NCBI GenBank assembly: GCA_947165255.1
Contig: CAMUZR010000020.1
Span: 1-49,915 of the forward strand
From: an uncultured Bacteroidales bacterium
Lineage (GTDB): Bacteria > Bacteroidota > Bacteroidia > Bacteroidales > P3
Direction of reading: 5' to 3'
Length of the DNA: 49,915 bases
The position numbers and the translations under genes are program-made. A model generated the notes under the pieces. The model was not told the DNA's origin and did no database searches. It saw only the letters and a list, made by a program, of their open reading frames with translations. Position 1 is the first letter of the stretch, and every line of letters begins with the position of its first letter. Shown here piece by piece: positions 26,310 through 34,032 of this stretch.

Positions 26310-26603
26310 ATGAAAAGTATCATGATAGTCTTCAACCAGGCCAGCACCGAGCGTGTCGAGTACCTACTCGACACCCTCCAGGTGCGGGGCTTCACCTTCT
26401 GGGAAAACGTGCAGGGACGCGGCCACCAAAACGGCGAACCCCACCGCGGCACCCACACCTGGCCCGAAATGAACAACGCCGTCATGGCCGTCGTCGACGA
26501 CGAAAAAGTCAACGACGTCCTCCTCGCCGTCCGCAAACTCGACAAGCGCAACGAGGAAGTAGGCATCCGCGCCTTCGTCTGGAAAATCGAACAAATGGTC
26601 TAA
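26310..26603 (+). CDS. PII-like protein of the PG0541 transporter-associated family
   Basis: A 97-residue cytosolic protein with the ferredoxin-like fold expected of PII-type regulators: strand MKSIMIVFNQ, a helix with the VEYLLDTLQVRG pattern, a loop rich in Gly and His (GRGHQNGEPHRGTHTW), then VMAVVDDEKV and a second helix. The family is found directly after RND permease genes in Bacteroidota. The loop is where PII proteins bind nucleotide or metal, so it may sense a ligand for the pump. The role is inferred from context; I know of no demonstrated activity. It starts 28 bp after the permease. Confidence 0.82.
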   Translation: MKSIMIVFNQASTERVEYLLDTLQVRGFTFWENVQGRGHQNGEPHRGTHTWPEMNNAVMAVVDDEKVNDVLLAVRKLDKRNEEVGIRAFVWKIEQMV

Positions 26604-26781
26604 CCCCCCAACAGCTTTTCCCCCGCAGCCACCGGCGTCTGTGGCCGACCGCCAAGCAGCAGTCCCTCAGCCACTTGCAGCCGCCCCGCCGCCCAATGGC
26701 TACAAATCGTTAACTAACAGTAGCGATTCGCTCTCCTAAAAATCACTGACAATGACTATCTGCCAGTTTTCAAAAAGCCAG

Positions 26782-26789
26782 TACTTTTG
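26782..26789 (+). promoter_or_regulatory. -7 element for the TPR gene
   Basis: TACTTTTG followed by CA fits TAnnTTTG. The -33 site is weak (TCTG at 26759-26762). Predicted leader of about 150 bases including the hairpin at 26868-26894. Confidence 0.5.
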
Positions 26790-26867
26790 CAAACGAAAAT
26801 CAGAGAAACACACCAACCTTTTGTCATAACTCATAAATCTTTGGTTTTTAGGATTAATAAATGTACG

Positions 26868-26894
26868 GCCGCCCCTTCCAACCCAAGGGGCGGC
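26868..26894 (+). terminator. Hairpin in the leader of the TPR gene
   Basis: Perfect 10-bp arms 26868-26877 and 26885-26894 (GCCGCCCCTT with AAGGGGCGGC) around a 7-base loop, followed by TGATTTTG. It lies between the likely promoter and the start codon, so it may be an attenuator rather than the end of the upstream operon. Confidence 0.5.
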
Positions 26895-26943
26895 TGATTT
26901 TGTGCCCCATGCAATAAACCGGGCAAACCTGCGTTATCCAAGC

Positions 26944-28080
26944 ATGAAAAAACAACTTTACTCACTCCTGCTGGCCCTGCTCGTGCCGGCCCTCCTCCTT
27001 GCCCAGGACGACACCGCCAGCCTCTCCGCCACCCAGCTGCGCCAGAAAGGACTCAACGCCGAGCGCATAGGCCTCACCGAGCTGGCCGAACGCTACTACC
27101 GCCAAGCCCTCTCCACCCCCGAAGGCGACCCCTCCGGCCAAACCCAGCAACTCCTGGGCATCCTCTGCGAGCAGAAAGAATACTACGCCGAAGCCATCCA
27201 CCTCCTCAACCAAAGCGGCACCTCCGAAGCCCTGGCCCACCAAGCCTACTGCCTGCTGCAGCAGGGCATGGTCGACAGCGCCCTGCACGTGGCCGCCCGC
27301 TCCATCGAGCTGGACACCGCCTCGGCCCTGGCCATGACCATGATGGCCTACGTCGAAACCCAGCGCGACAACCACATCAACGCCATCGCCTGGGCCAACC
27401 GCGCCCTGCGGGCCAACCCCAAATTTGCCCGCGGCGAAAACGTCATGGGCTACATCCAATTCCGCAAAGGCAACCACTCCGAAGCCATGCGCCACTTCAA
27501 AAAAGCCATCCAGCTCGACAGCACCTTTGCCGATGCCTACTACAACCTCGGCACCCTCTACTGCATCCGCAACAGCCAGGAAATGGCCATCAAACTGCTC
27601 AAACAAGGCCTGCGCCGCAACCCCCGCAACATCAGGCTCTACACCGCCCTGGCCCACGCCTACCGCATGCGCAACGACTCCCCCCGCGCCCTCGAGTGCT
27701 ACAAAGAAATACTCGAAATCGACAGCCTCCACACCCCCACCCTCAACCGCATCGGCATCCTCTACTGCGACCAAGGCCACTACGAGCAGGCCATCGCCTT
27801 CCACCGCCGCGCGCTGAGCATACGCCCCGACGACGCCGCTGCCCACAAATACATCGGCCAGGCCTACACCAAGTGGGGCAAGTACGACAAAGCCATCCAA
27901 AGCTTCATCCGCTCCACCAACCTCTGCACCACCGACCCCGAAACCTACATGTACCTGGCCGAACTCTACGGCAACCAAAAGAAAGGCGAGCGCAAACAGC
28001 AGTCGGCCTACAAGCGGGCCGCCCGCCTAGGCAACAAAGACGCCCAGGCCTGGCTGGTCAAAAAAGGCCTCGGCTGGTAG
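26944..28080 (+). CDS. Exported tetratricopeptide-repeat protein
   Basis: About 378 residues from ATG 26944. The signal peptide is clear (MKKQ, Leu-rich core, ending LLAQ). The mature chain is made of about nine TPR units of 34 residues, visible as repeating A-x-x-Y-x-x-A-L/I-x-x-P/L patterns such as AYYNLGTLYC and PTLNRIGILYCDQGHYEQAI. TPR superhelices bind partner proteins; no partner is evident. The in-frame ATG at 26902 would precede the signal peptide with polar residues and is rejected. Confidence 0.85.
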   Translation: MKKQLYSLLLALLVPALLLAQDDTASLSATQLRQKGLNAERIGLTELAERYYRQALSTPEGDPSGQTQQLLGILCEQKEYYAEAIHLLNQSGTSEALAHQAYCLLQQGMVDSALHVAARSIELDTASALAMTMMAYVETQRDNHINAIAWANRALRANPKFARGENVMGYIQFRKGNHSEAMRHFKKAIQLDSTFADAYYNLGTLYCIRNSQEMAIKLLKQGLRRNPRNIRLYTALAHAYRMRNDSPRALECYKEILEIDSLHTPTLNRIGILYCDQGHYEQAIAFHRRALSIRPDDAAAHKYIGQAYTKWGKYDKAIQSFIRSTNLCTTDPETYMYLAELYGNQKKGERKQQSAYKRAARLGNKDAQAWLVKKGLGW

Positions 28081-28460
28081 CCCCGCCCCTCCGTCCACGC
28101 CGCCCACGCCCCAGGCCGGCCTCGCCCGTTGTTTGACACATGTTCTATAGATGCCCTATCGATGTTGGTCTCCTGCAACAAAGAACCAAAGGCCCACCCT
28201 AGAACCCACCGAGAGCCCCCTCCGCCCCCTGCCACAGCCCCCGCACGGTGCATACGGCTACAAGACGCCCTCCAAAGGGCCGGAAGGCATTCCGCATGGC
28301 GGCCGAAAGCCGGAGAGGAAAAAAATTTTTCTTTATATCAAAAAAAATGCGTTACTTTGCAAACTCTTTTGCGCGAACAATATATTATTAATAATAACAG
28401 AAAGACTGATAGATATACGATTCCGTCAACAGGCAGAAAAATAAAAAGTAGTAAAGATAT
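28081..28460. other. 380-bp gap before topA
   Basis: No gene is supported. It holds the 11-bp repeats at 28143-28164, C-rich sequence, then AT-rich sequence from 28320. TTACTTTG at 28352-28359 is a near miss to TAnnTTTG and the only promoter-like site I see for topA. Confidence 0.5.
28143..28164. repeat. Degenerate 11-bp tandem repeat, locus C
   Basis: Two clear units, TTCTATAGATG and CCCTATCGATG, with weaker ones on both sides (TTTGACACATG before, TTGGTCTCCTG after). The second is identical to the unit at 1633-1643. Confidence 0.65.
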
Positions 28461-30812
28461 ATGAAGAATCTTGTAATAGTCGAGTCACCCGCCAAGGCTA
28501 AGACCATCGAGAAGTTCTTGGGCAAGGACTATGTGGTGCGGTCCAGCAACGGACACATCCGAGACCTGGCCAAGAAGGAGATGAGTATCGACATAGAGAA
28601 CCACTACGAACCGCAGTACGAGATAACCGAAGAGAAGCACAAGCTGGTGTCGGAGCTCAAGAAGGCCGTGAAGGAAGCCGACAAGGTGTGGCTGGCATCC
28701 GATGAAGACCGCGAGGGAGAGGCCATAGCCTGGCACCTGCAGGAGACCCTAAAGCTGGACCCGGAGCACACGCAGCGCATCGTATTCAACGAAATCACCA
28801 AAAAAGCCATCCTCCACGCCATTGAGAATCCCCGCTCCATCGACCTGAACCTGGTCGACGCGCAGCAGGCCCGGCGAGTGTTGGACCGCTTGGTGGGCTA
28901 CGAGATAAGCCCCATCCTCTGGGCCAAAATCAAACCCGCCCTCAGCGCCGGACGCGTGCAGAGCGTGGCCGTGAGGCTGATAGTGGAGCGCGAGGAGGAG
29001 ATAAAGAATTTCCAAAGCCGCAGCTACTTCCGCGTCACCGCCCAGTTCCACCCCGCCAACGGCCGCATGCAGGTGCTGGCCGAACTGAGCCGCCGCTACG
29101 ACTCCTTCGAGGCAGCCAAAGCCTTTATGGAAAGCCTCATAGGCAGCACCTTCAAGGTGCAGACCATCGACACCAAGCCCGCCAAGCGCACCCCCGCGCC
29201 CCCCTTCACCACCTCCACCCTGCAGCAGGAAGCCAGCCGCAAACTGGGCTACAGCGTGGCCCGCACCATGCAGATCGCGCAGCAGCTGTACGAGAGCGGA
29301 CACATCACCTACATGCGTACCGACAGCGTCAACCTGAGCGACTACGCCCTGGAGATGGCCAAAAATGAGATTACCAACCTCTACGGCGAGAACTACGTGA
29401 AGACCCGCCGCTACCAAACCAAGACCAAAGGCGCCCAGGAGGCACACGAGGCCATACGCCCCACCTATATGGAGAATTCCACCGTCAACGCCGACGCCGC
29501 CCAGCGCCGCCTGTACGAGCTGATTTGGAAGCGCGCCATTGCCTCACAGATGGCCGATGCCGACATCGAGAAGACGATTGTGGAAATTAACATTTCGGGC
29601 CACGAGGAGAAATTTGTCTGCCAGGGCGAGCAGGTGCGTTTCGACGGCTTCCTGAAGGTGTACATGGAGTCCACCGACGACGAGCCCGAGGACAGCCTCG
29701 ACTCCGGCCACGCGCTGCCCAAGCTGGTGGAAGGCATGCAGCTGACCCTGGACCAGGCCGAAGCCCTGGAGCACCACACCCAGCACGCGCCCCGCTACAC
29801 CGAGGCCAGCCTGGTGAAGAAACTGGAAGACCTGGGCATTGGCCGTCCGTCGACCTATGCGCCCACCATCAGCACCATACTCAAGCGCGAGTACGTCATC
29901 AAGGAAGACCGCGAGCCCGTCTCGGTCGAGTGCCAGGCCATCACACTGAAGGACGACACCCTCCACGAAACGGTGCGCATCGAGAAGACCGGTGCCGAGA
30001 AAGGCAAGCTCTTCCCCACCGACATCGGAACGGTGGTGAACCAGTTCCTCATGGAGCACTTTACCGACATTATCGACTATAACTTCACCGCCACGGTGGA
30101 GAAGGACTTCGACGAGATTGCCGCAGGCAAGAAAGAGTGGCGCAAGGTGATAGACAAGTTCTACGTGCCCTTCCACAAGAACATATCGGAAACCCAGAAA
30201 AATAGCCACCGCACGACCGGCAGCCGCCTCATCGGCGTCGACCCGCAGAGCGGCAAGAACCTCTATGCCAAAATCGGGCGCTACGGCACCCTGGTGCAGC
30301 TGGGCGACACCTCGAACGAGGAGAAACCCAAGTTTGCCAGCATGAAGAAGGGGCAGAGCATCGAGACCATCACGCTTGAGGAGGCCCTGGCCCTGTTCAA
30401 GCTGCCCCGCGTGGTGGGACAGTTCGAGGGACACGACGTCATTGTCAGCATTGGCAAATTCGGCCCCTACGTGCGCCTGGACAATAAGTTCTACTCGCTA
30501 TCCAAGAACGACGACCCCTACGAGGTGGACTTGGATCGCTGCATTCAGATTATTAAGATTAAACGCGAGATAGAGCGGGAGAAAGAACGCCTTCGCCAGT
30601 TTTTCCCACACCTGATAGGCCACTATAAGGAGCTGCCCGTCTACTCCAATATCGGGCGCTACGGCCCCTACCTGACCTTTCAGAACGAGAATTTCCGCCT
30701 GCCCAAGGACATAGACGTCGAGGCACTGACGCTCGACGAGGCAGTGGAGATTATAGAAAATACTGGGGCGAAGAAACCCCGTGGAAGAAAAAAGAAGACC
30801 ACGGAGAAGTAG
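28461..30812 (+). CDS. topA: DNA topoisomerase I
   Basis: A 783-residue type IA topoisomerase that relaxes negative supercoils. It has the N-terminal Toprim fold (VESPAKAKTIEKFLG; SDEDREGEAIAW metal motif) and the catalytic Tyr284 in YMRTDS. In place of the zinc fingers of E. coli TopA, the C terminus carries three glycine-rich repeats of the type IGRYGTLVQLGD, seen near residues 610, 670 and 730, and ends in a basic tail. This is the usual Bacteroidota form. It has a strong terminator directly after its stop. Confidence 0.97.
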   Translation: MKNLVIVESPAKAKTIEKFLGKDYVVRSSNGHIRDLAKKEMSIDIENHYEPQYEITEEKHKLVSELKKAVKEADKVWLASDEDREGEAIAWHLQETLKLDPEHTQRIVFNEITKKAILHAIENPRSIDLNLVDAQQARRVLDRLVGYEISPILWAKIKPALSAGRVQSVAVRLIVEREEEIKNFQSRSYFRVTAQFHPANGRMQVLAELSRRYDSFEAAKAFMESLIGSTFKVQTIDTKPAKRTPAPPFTTSTLQQEASRKLGYSVARTMQIAQQLYESGHITYMRTDSVNLSDYALEMAKNEITNLYGENYVKTRRYQTKTKGAQEAHEAIRPTYMENSTVNADAAQRRLYELIWKRAIASQMADADIEKTIVEINISGHEEKFVCQGEQVRFDGFLKVYMESTDDEPEDSLDSGHALPKLVEGMQLTLDQAEALEHHTQHAPRYTEASLVKKLEDLGIGRPSTYAPTISTILKREYVIKEDREPVSVECQAITLKDDTLHETVRIEKTGAEKGKLFPTDIGTVVNQFLMEHFTDIIDYNFTATVEKDFDEIAAGKKEWRKVIDKFYVPFHKNISETQKNSHRTTGSRLIGVDPQSGKNLYAKIGRYGTLVQLGDTSNEEKPKFASMKKGQSIETITLEEALALFKLPRVVGQFEGHDVIVSIGKFGPYVRLDNKFYSLSKNDDPYEVDLDRCIQIIKIKREIEREKERLRQFFPHLIGHYKELPVYSNIGRYGPYLTFQNENFRLPKDIDVEALTLDEAVEIIENTGAKKPRGRKKKTTEK

Positions 30813-30819
30813 CCGTCAC

Positions 30820-30860
30820 CCATTGCCGCGCGGGGCTCCGCGCGGCAATGGTTTTTATTT
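30820..30860 (+). terminator. Rho-independent terminator of topA
   Basis: Perfect 14-bp GC-rich stem (30820-30833 with 30838-30851), loop GGCT, then TTTTTATTT. It begins 8 bp after the topA stop codon. Confidence 0.92.
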
Positions 30861-30936
30861 CGCAGCCTGCGCCCGCGCCGCTGCAACCGCCACATAACAA
30901 GATAATTTTCAGAATATTACCAGCAACTTGAAGCAA

Positions 30937-32877
30937 ATGCTACTCAGCATAGTCATAGTAAACTACAACGTAAAGTACTTCCTGGAGCAGTGCTTGGAGT
31001 CGGTGTACAACAGCAACCTTGCGCTGCACGAGGCACCCGGCGAGGAGTTGCAGCTGGAGGTGTTTGTGGTGGACAATGCTTCGGTGGACGGTTCGGTGGA
31101 GATGGTGCGGGAGAAATACCCCCAGGTGCACCTGATAGCCAACCAGGCCAATGTGGGATTTGCCCGTGCCAACAACCAGGCGCTGCGCCAGTGCCGGGGC
31201 GACCTGATGCTGCTGCTCAACCCCGACACGGTGGTGGAGCACGACACGTTCAGCAAATGTGCCGATTTCTATGCCACCCACCCCGACTGCGGCGGGTTGG
31301 CGGTGAAGATGATAAACGGCGAGGGCACCTATCTGAAAGAGAGCAAGCGGGGTTTTCCCACACCGGCGGCCTCGTTCTATAAGATGAGCGGGCTGGTACG
31401 CCTTTTCCCCCACTCGCGCCGCATAGCGGCCTACTATATGGGGCACCTGAGCGACGACGAGACGAACCCCGTGGACATACTGCCGGGCGCCTACCTGATG
31501 ATTAGCCGCAAGGCATTGGAGAAGGTGGGGCTGCTGGACGAGAGCTACTTCATGTACGGCGAGGACATTGACTTTTCGTGGCGGATAAAGCTGGCGGGGT
31601 TTGAGAACTACTATTTTCCCGAGACGCGCATCATCCACTACAAGGGCGAGAGCACGAAGCGTGGCAGCATGAACTATGTGTACACGTTTTACAATGCCAT
31701 GTCCATCTTTGTGAAGCGCTACTTTTCTGGGCGCAATGCCAAGTTTTTCAACCTGTTGCTGCACTTGGCCATCTGGGGGCGGGCCACGCTGGCGTGGATG
31801 AAGCGGGTGCTGCAGACCATAGCGCTGCCGGCGGTGGATTTTGCGGTGGCCTACATGGGTTTCTGGGGGCTGAAGCAGCTGTGGGCCACCTATTGGGCTT
31901 CCAATGTGAACTATTATCCGCCCCAGTACACGTTGCTGGTCATTCCGCTGTATATCGTATTGCTGATGCTATGCAGCTGGCTCTACGGCGGCTACCAAAA
32001 GCCGGTGAGGGTCATGCGCATAGTAAAGGGTATGGCGGTGGGCACCGCCATGTTGCTGGTGTTTTACTCGTTGCTCAACGAGAGCCAGCGCTACTCGCGC
32101 GCCCTGCTGCTGTTGGGGTGCGGATGGACGTTGGTTTCCTCACTGGGCATCCGCGGCCTGCTGAGCCTGTTGCACCGACCGGGGTTCGACCTGCGGCCCC
32201 AATCGCTCAGGAGGTGCATCATTGTGGGCGGCAAAGAGGAGGCCGCCCGTGTGCGGCAGCTGTACGAATCGCTGGGCTGCGCCCGCATTGTGAACATCAT
32301 TGACTCGCTGCCCGACAGCCAGAAGCTGAACGACACGATACACATCTACCGGGCCGACGAGGTGATTTTCTGCAGCAAGGACCTTTCGGTGCAGCAGATA
32401 ATTGACCTCATGACCGACCTGAGCCAGCTGCCCGGCCGGCGCCAACAGGTGGAATATAAGATTGTGCCGAGCGAGAGCGACTTTATCATAGGCAGCAACA
32501 GCATCAACAGCACGGAGGACCTCTATGCCGAGGAGCTGCACACGGTTGTAAGTCCGCTGAACAGGCGCAATAAGAGACTGCTGGATATGGCCACATCGTT
32601 ACTGCTGATACTCCTCTCCCCTATCCTCTTTTGGTTCCAAGGGCGCAAGCGGCTCTATTTTGTGCACTGCTGGCAGGTGCTGACCGGTCGGAAGACGTGG
32701 GTGGGCACCCGCGGACACGAGACACGCCCGGGCATCTTTGGCCCCGAACATGCCCTGTCGGCCCAGCCAAAGTATCTCAGTCCCGAACTGAAGCAGCGGC
32801 TGCATCTGCGCTATCTGCGAAACTATAAGATTGCCACCGACCTGCAAATTCTTGCTAAGAACATTTTTAACATCTAG
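30937..32877 (+). CDS. Family 2 glycosyltransferase fused to a polytopic WbaP-like N-terminal module
   Basis: About 646 residues from ATG 30937; an in-frame TTG lies at 30928. Residues 1 to about 250 are a GT-A glycosyltransferase of the rhamnosyltransferase type (SIVIVNYNVKYFL; NPDT at the DxD position; YGEDIDFSWR acceptor-site motif). Then come four to five membrane helices, a Rossmann-like segment (CIIVGGKEEAARV), and a last hydrophobic helix followed by a short basic region. This second half resembles the membrane and nucleotide-binding part of polyprenyl-phosphate glycosylphosphotransferases, but the catalytic core of those enzymes is missing. It probably works on a lipid-linked glycan. 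Confidence 0.8.
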   Translation: MLLSIVIVNYNVKYFLEQCLESVYNSNLALHEAPGEELQLEVFVVDNASVDGSVEMVREKYPQVHLIANQANVGFARANNQALRQCRGDLMLLLNPDTVVEHDTFSKCADFYATHPDCGGLAVKMINGEGTYLKESKRGFPTPAASFYKMSGLVRLFPHSRRIAAYYMGHLSDDETNPVDILPGAYLMISRKALEKVGLLDESYFMYGEDIDFSWRIKLAGFENYYFPETRIIHYKGESTKRGSMNYVYTFYNAMSIFVKRYFSGRNAKFFNLLLHLAIWGRATLAWMKRVLQTIALPAVDFAVAYMGFWGLKQLWATYWASNVNYYPPQYTLLVIPLYIVLLMLCSWLYGGYQKPVRVMRIVKGMAVGTAMLLVFYSLLNESQRYSRALLLLGCGWTLVSSLGIRGLLSLLHRPGFDLRPQSLRRCIIVGGKEEAARVRQLYESLGCARIVNIIDSLPDSQKLNDTIHIYRADEVIFCSKDLSVQQIIDLMTDLSQLPGRRQQVEYKIVPSESDFIIGSNSINSTEDLYAEELHTVVSPLNRRNKRLLDMATSLLLILLSPILFWFQGRKRLYFVHCWQVLTGRKTWVGTRGHETRPGIFGPEHALSAQPKYLSPELKQRLHLRYLRNYKIATDLQILAKNIFNI

Positions 32878-32897
32878 ACTTCCTATAATTACCTACT

Positions 32898-33572
32898 ATG
32901 AAAAGACTCATTTCTTTGGCTTTACTCGTCGTGCTGGCCACGGCCAGCCAGGCACAGCAAAGCATTCAGGCCTACGTGAGTGCGGGCGCCCTGCTCTCGC
33001 AAGTGGAGGGCGACGAGCTGAAAGGCTTTAACCACCTGGGCTTTACGGGGGGCGTAGGCGCCTGGATACACCTGGACCAGAACGACCGTTGGTCGCTGGC
33101 TGTCGAGACCGACTACAGCGGCCGCGGCATCAGCAACCACAAGAGCGCCAGCGACAATTACTATAATATCCAGCTGAACCTGCACTATGTGGACATACCC
33201 GTCACGCTGTTCTATCACGACCCCTTCGGGGGTATCCAGGTGGGTGTGGGCTTGTTGTACAGCCGGCTGGTGTCGCAGCCACACGGCGTGATAAACTACA
33301 ACCCGAATTATTTTGTTCCGGACACGACCGACATGTCGTTCCTAAAGAATGACCTGGCACCGGCCATAGAGATTCGTTTTTCGGTATGGAAGAACCTGAA
33401 GATGAGCATTCGCTATCAGCGTTCCATCATTGCCGTGAAAAAGGATTGGACATTCCAGATGGCCGGAGAGACGTGGAGCAACGACTGCTACAACTCGTCG
33501 GTTTCGATGAGGCTGCTATGGCAATTCGGCGACGAGGACAGCCGCCCCCACCGGAAAAGAAGACGGAGATAG
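32898..33572 (+). CDS. Outer-membrane beta-barrel protein (PorT-like fold)
   Basis: A 224-residue protein with a signal peptide (about residues 1-19, ending SQAQ). The mature chain alternates polar and hydrophobic residues in about eight strands with aromatic girdles, for example GGVGAWIHL and LNLHYVDIPVTLFY, typical of the small outer-membrane barrel domain of Bacteroidota (PorT-like). The YVDIPVTL segment is characteristic of the group. The specific role is unknown. An Arg-rich tail follows the last strand, which is unusual because barrels normally end in an aromatic residue. Confidence 0.8.
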   Translation: MKRLISLALLVVLATASQAQQSIQAYVSAGALLSQVEGDELKGFNHLGFTGGVGAWIHLDQNDRWSLAVETDYSGRGISNHKSASDNYYNIQLNLHYVDIPVTLFYHDPFGGIQVGVGLLYSRLVSQPHGVINYNPNYFVPDTTDMSFLKNDLAPAIEIRFSVWKNLKMSIRYQRSIIAVKKDWTFQMAGETWSNDCYNSSVSMRLLWQFGDEDSRPHRKRRRR

Positions 33573-33612
33573 GCCGGGGAACGGATTGGAACTGAAAATA
33601 GATTGAGAAGAT

Positions 33613-34032
33613 ATGCGGACAGCACTTTTTCCTGGTTCTTTCGACCCTTTCACCTCGGGGCATGAGGTGATTGTGCGGCGCGCCCTGGCCCTGTTTGACA
33701 AGGTGTATGTGGCAGTGGGGGTGAACAGCGACAAGCACTACATGTTCAGCCCGGAAGAACGGATTGAAAAGATTAGAAGCCGATTCGCCGATGAGGGGCG
33801 AGTGGAGGCGATGGCCTTCAGCGGCATGACCGTGGACCTCTGCCACCGGCTAGGGGCACAATTCATCGTTAGGGGCATCAGGAACGCGCAGGATTTGGAA
33901 TACGAGCAGACCGTTGCGGCCGTAAACCAGAAGTTGGACCCCACCATCGACACGGTCATTCTGCTGGCCGACCTGGAGCACAAGGACATCAGCAGCACCT
34001 TGGAACGCGAACGGCTGACTCACAAACAATAA
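33613..34032 (+). CDS. coaD: Phosphopantetheine adenylyltransferase
   Basis: A 139-residue enzyme that makes dephospho-CoA from phosphopantetheine and ATP. The nucleotidyltransferase motif PGSFDPFTSGH (His17 of TxGH) and the RG motif in FIVRGIRNAQDLEYE identify it. The conserved C-terminal ISST motif is present, but the usual VRE reads ERE and the protein stops ten residues later, making it 10-20 residues shorter than most relatives. The stop codon abuts the recG start region. Confidence 0.92.
   Translation: MRTALFPGSFDPFTSGHEVIVRRALALFDKVYVAVGVNSDKHYMFSPEERIEKIRSRFADEGRVEAMAFSGMTVDLCHRLGAQFIVRGIRNAQDLEYEQTVAAVNQKLDPTIDTVILLADLEHKDISSTLERERLTHKQ

Larger units (their letters stand above)
26604..26943. 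other. 340-bp gap with promoter and leader hairpin
   Basis: No gene is supported. C-rich sequence to about 26700 is followed by an AT-rich promoter region (26740-26860) and a hairpin (26868-26894) just before the TPR gene. Confidence 0.55.

Noticed and set aside
24128..26566. 812-codon open frame on the minus strand opposite the RND permease, and a 558-codon frame in another plus frame (24637-26313)
   Set aside because: Both lie over a gene with complete RND motifs. Their composition (Gly/Asp/Val-rich, or His/Arg/Pro-rich) is what C-ending codons give when read in other frames.
28129..28464. Open frames of about 100 codons before topA
   Set aside because: They span the 11-bp repeats and an AT-rich promoter region; composition is not protein-like.
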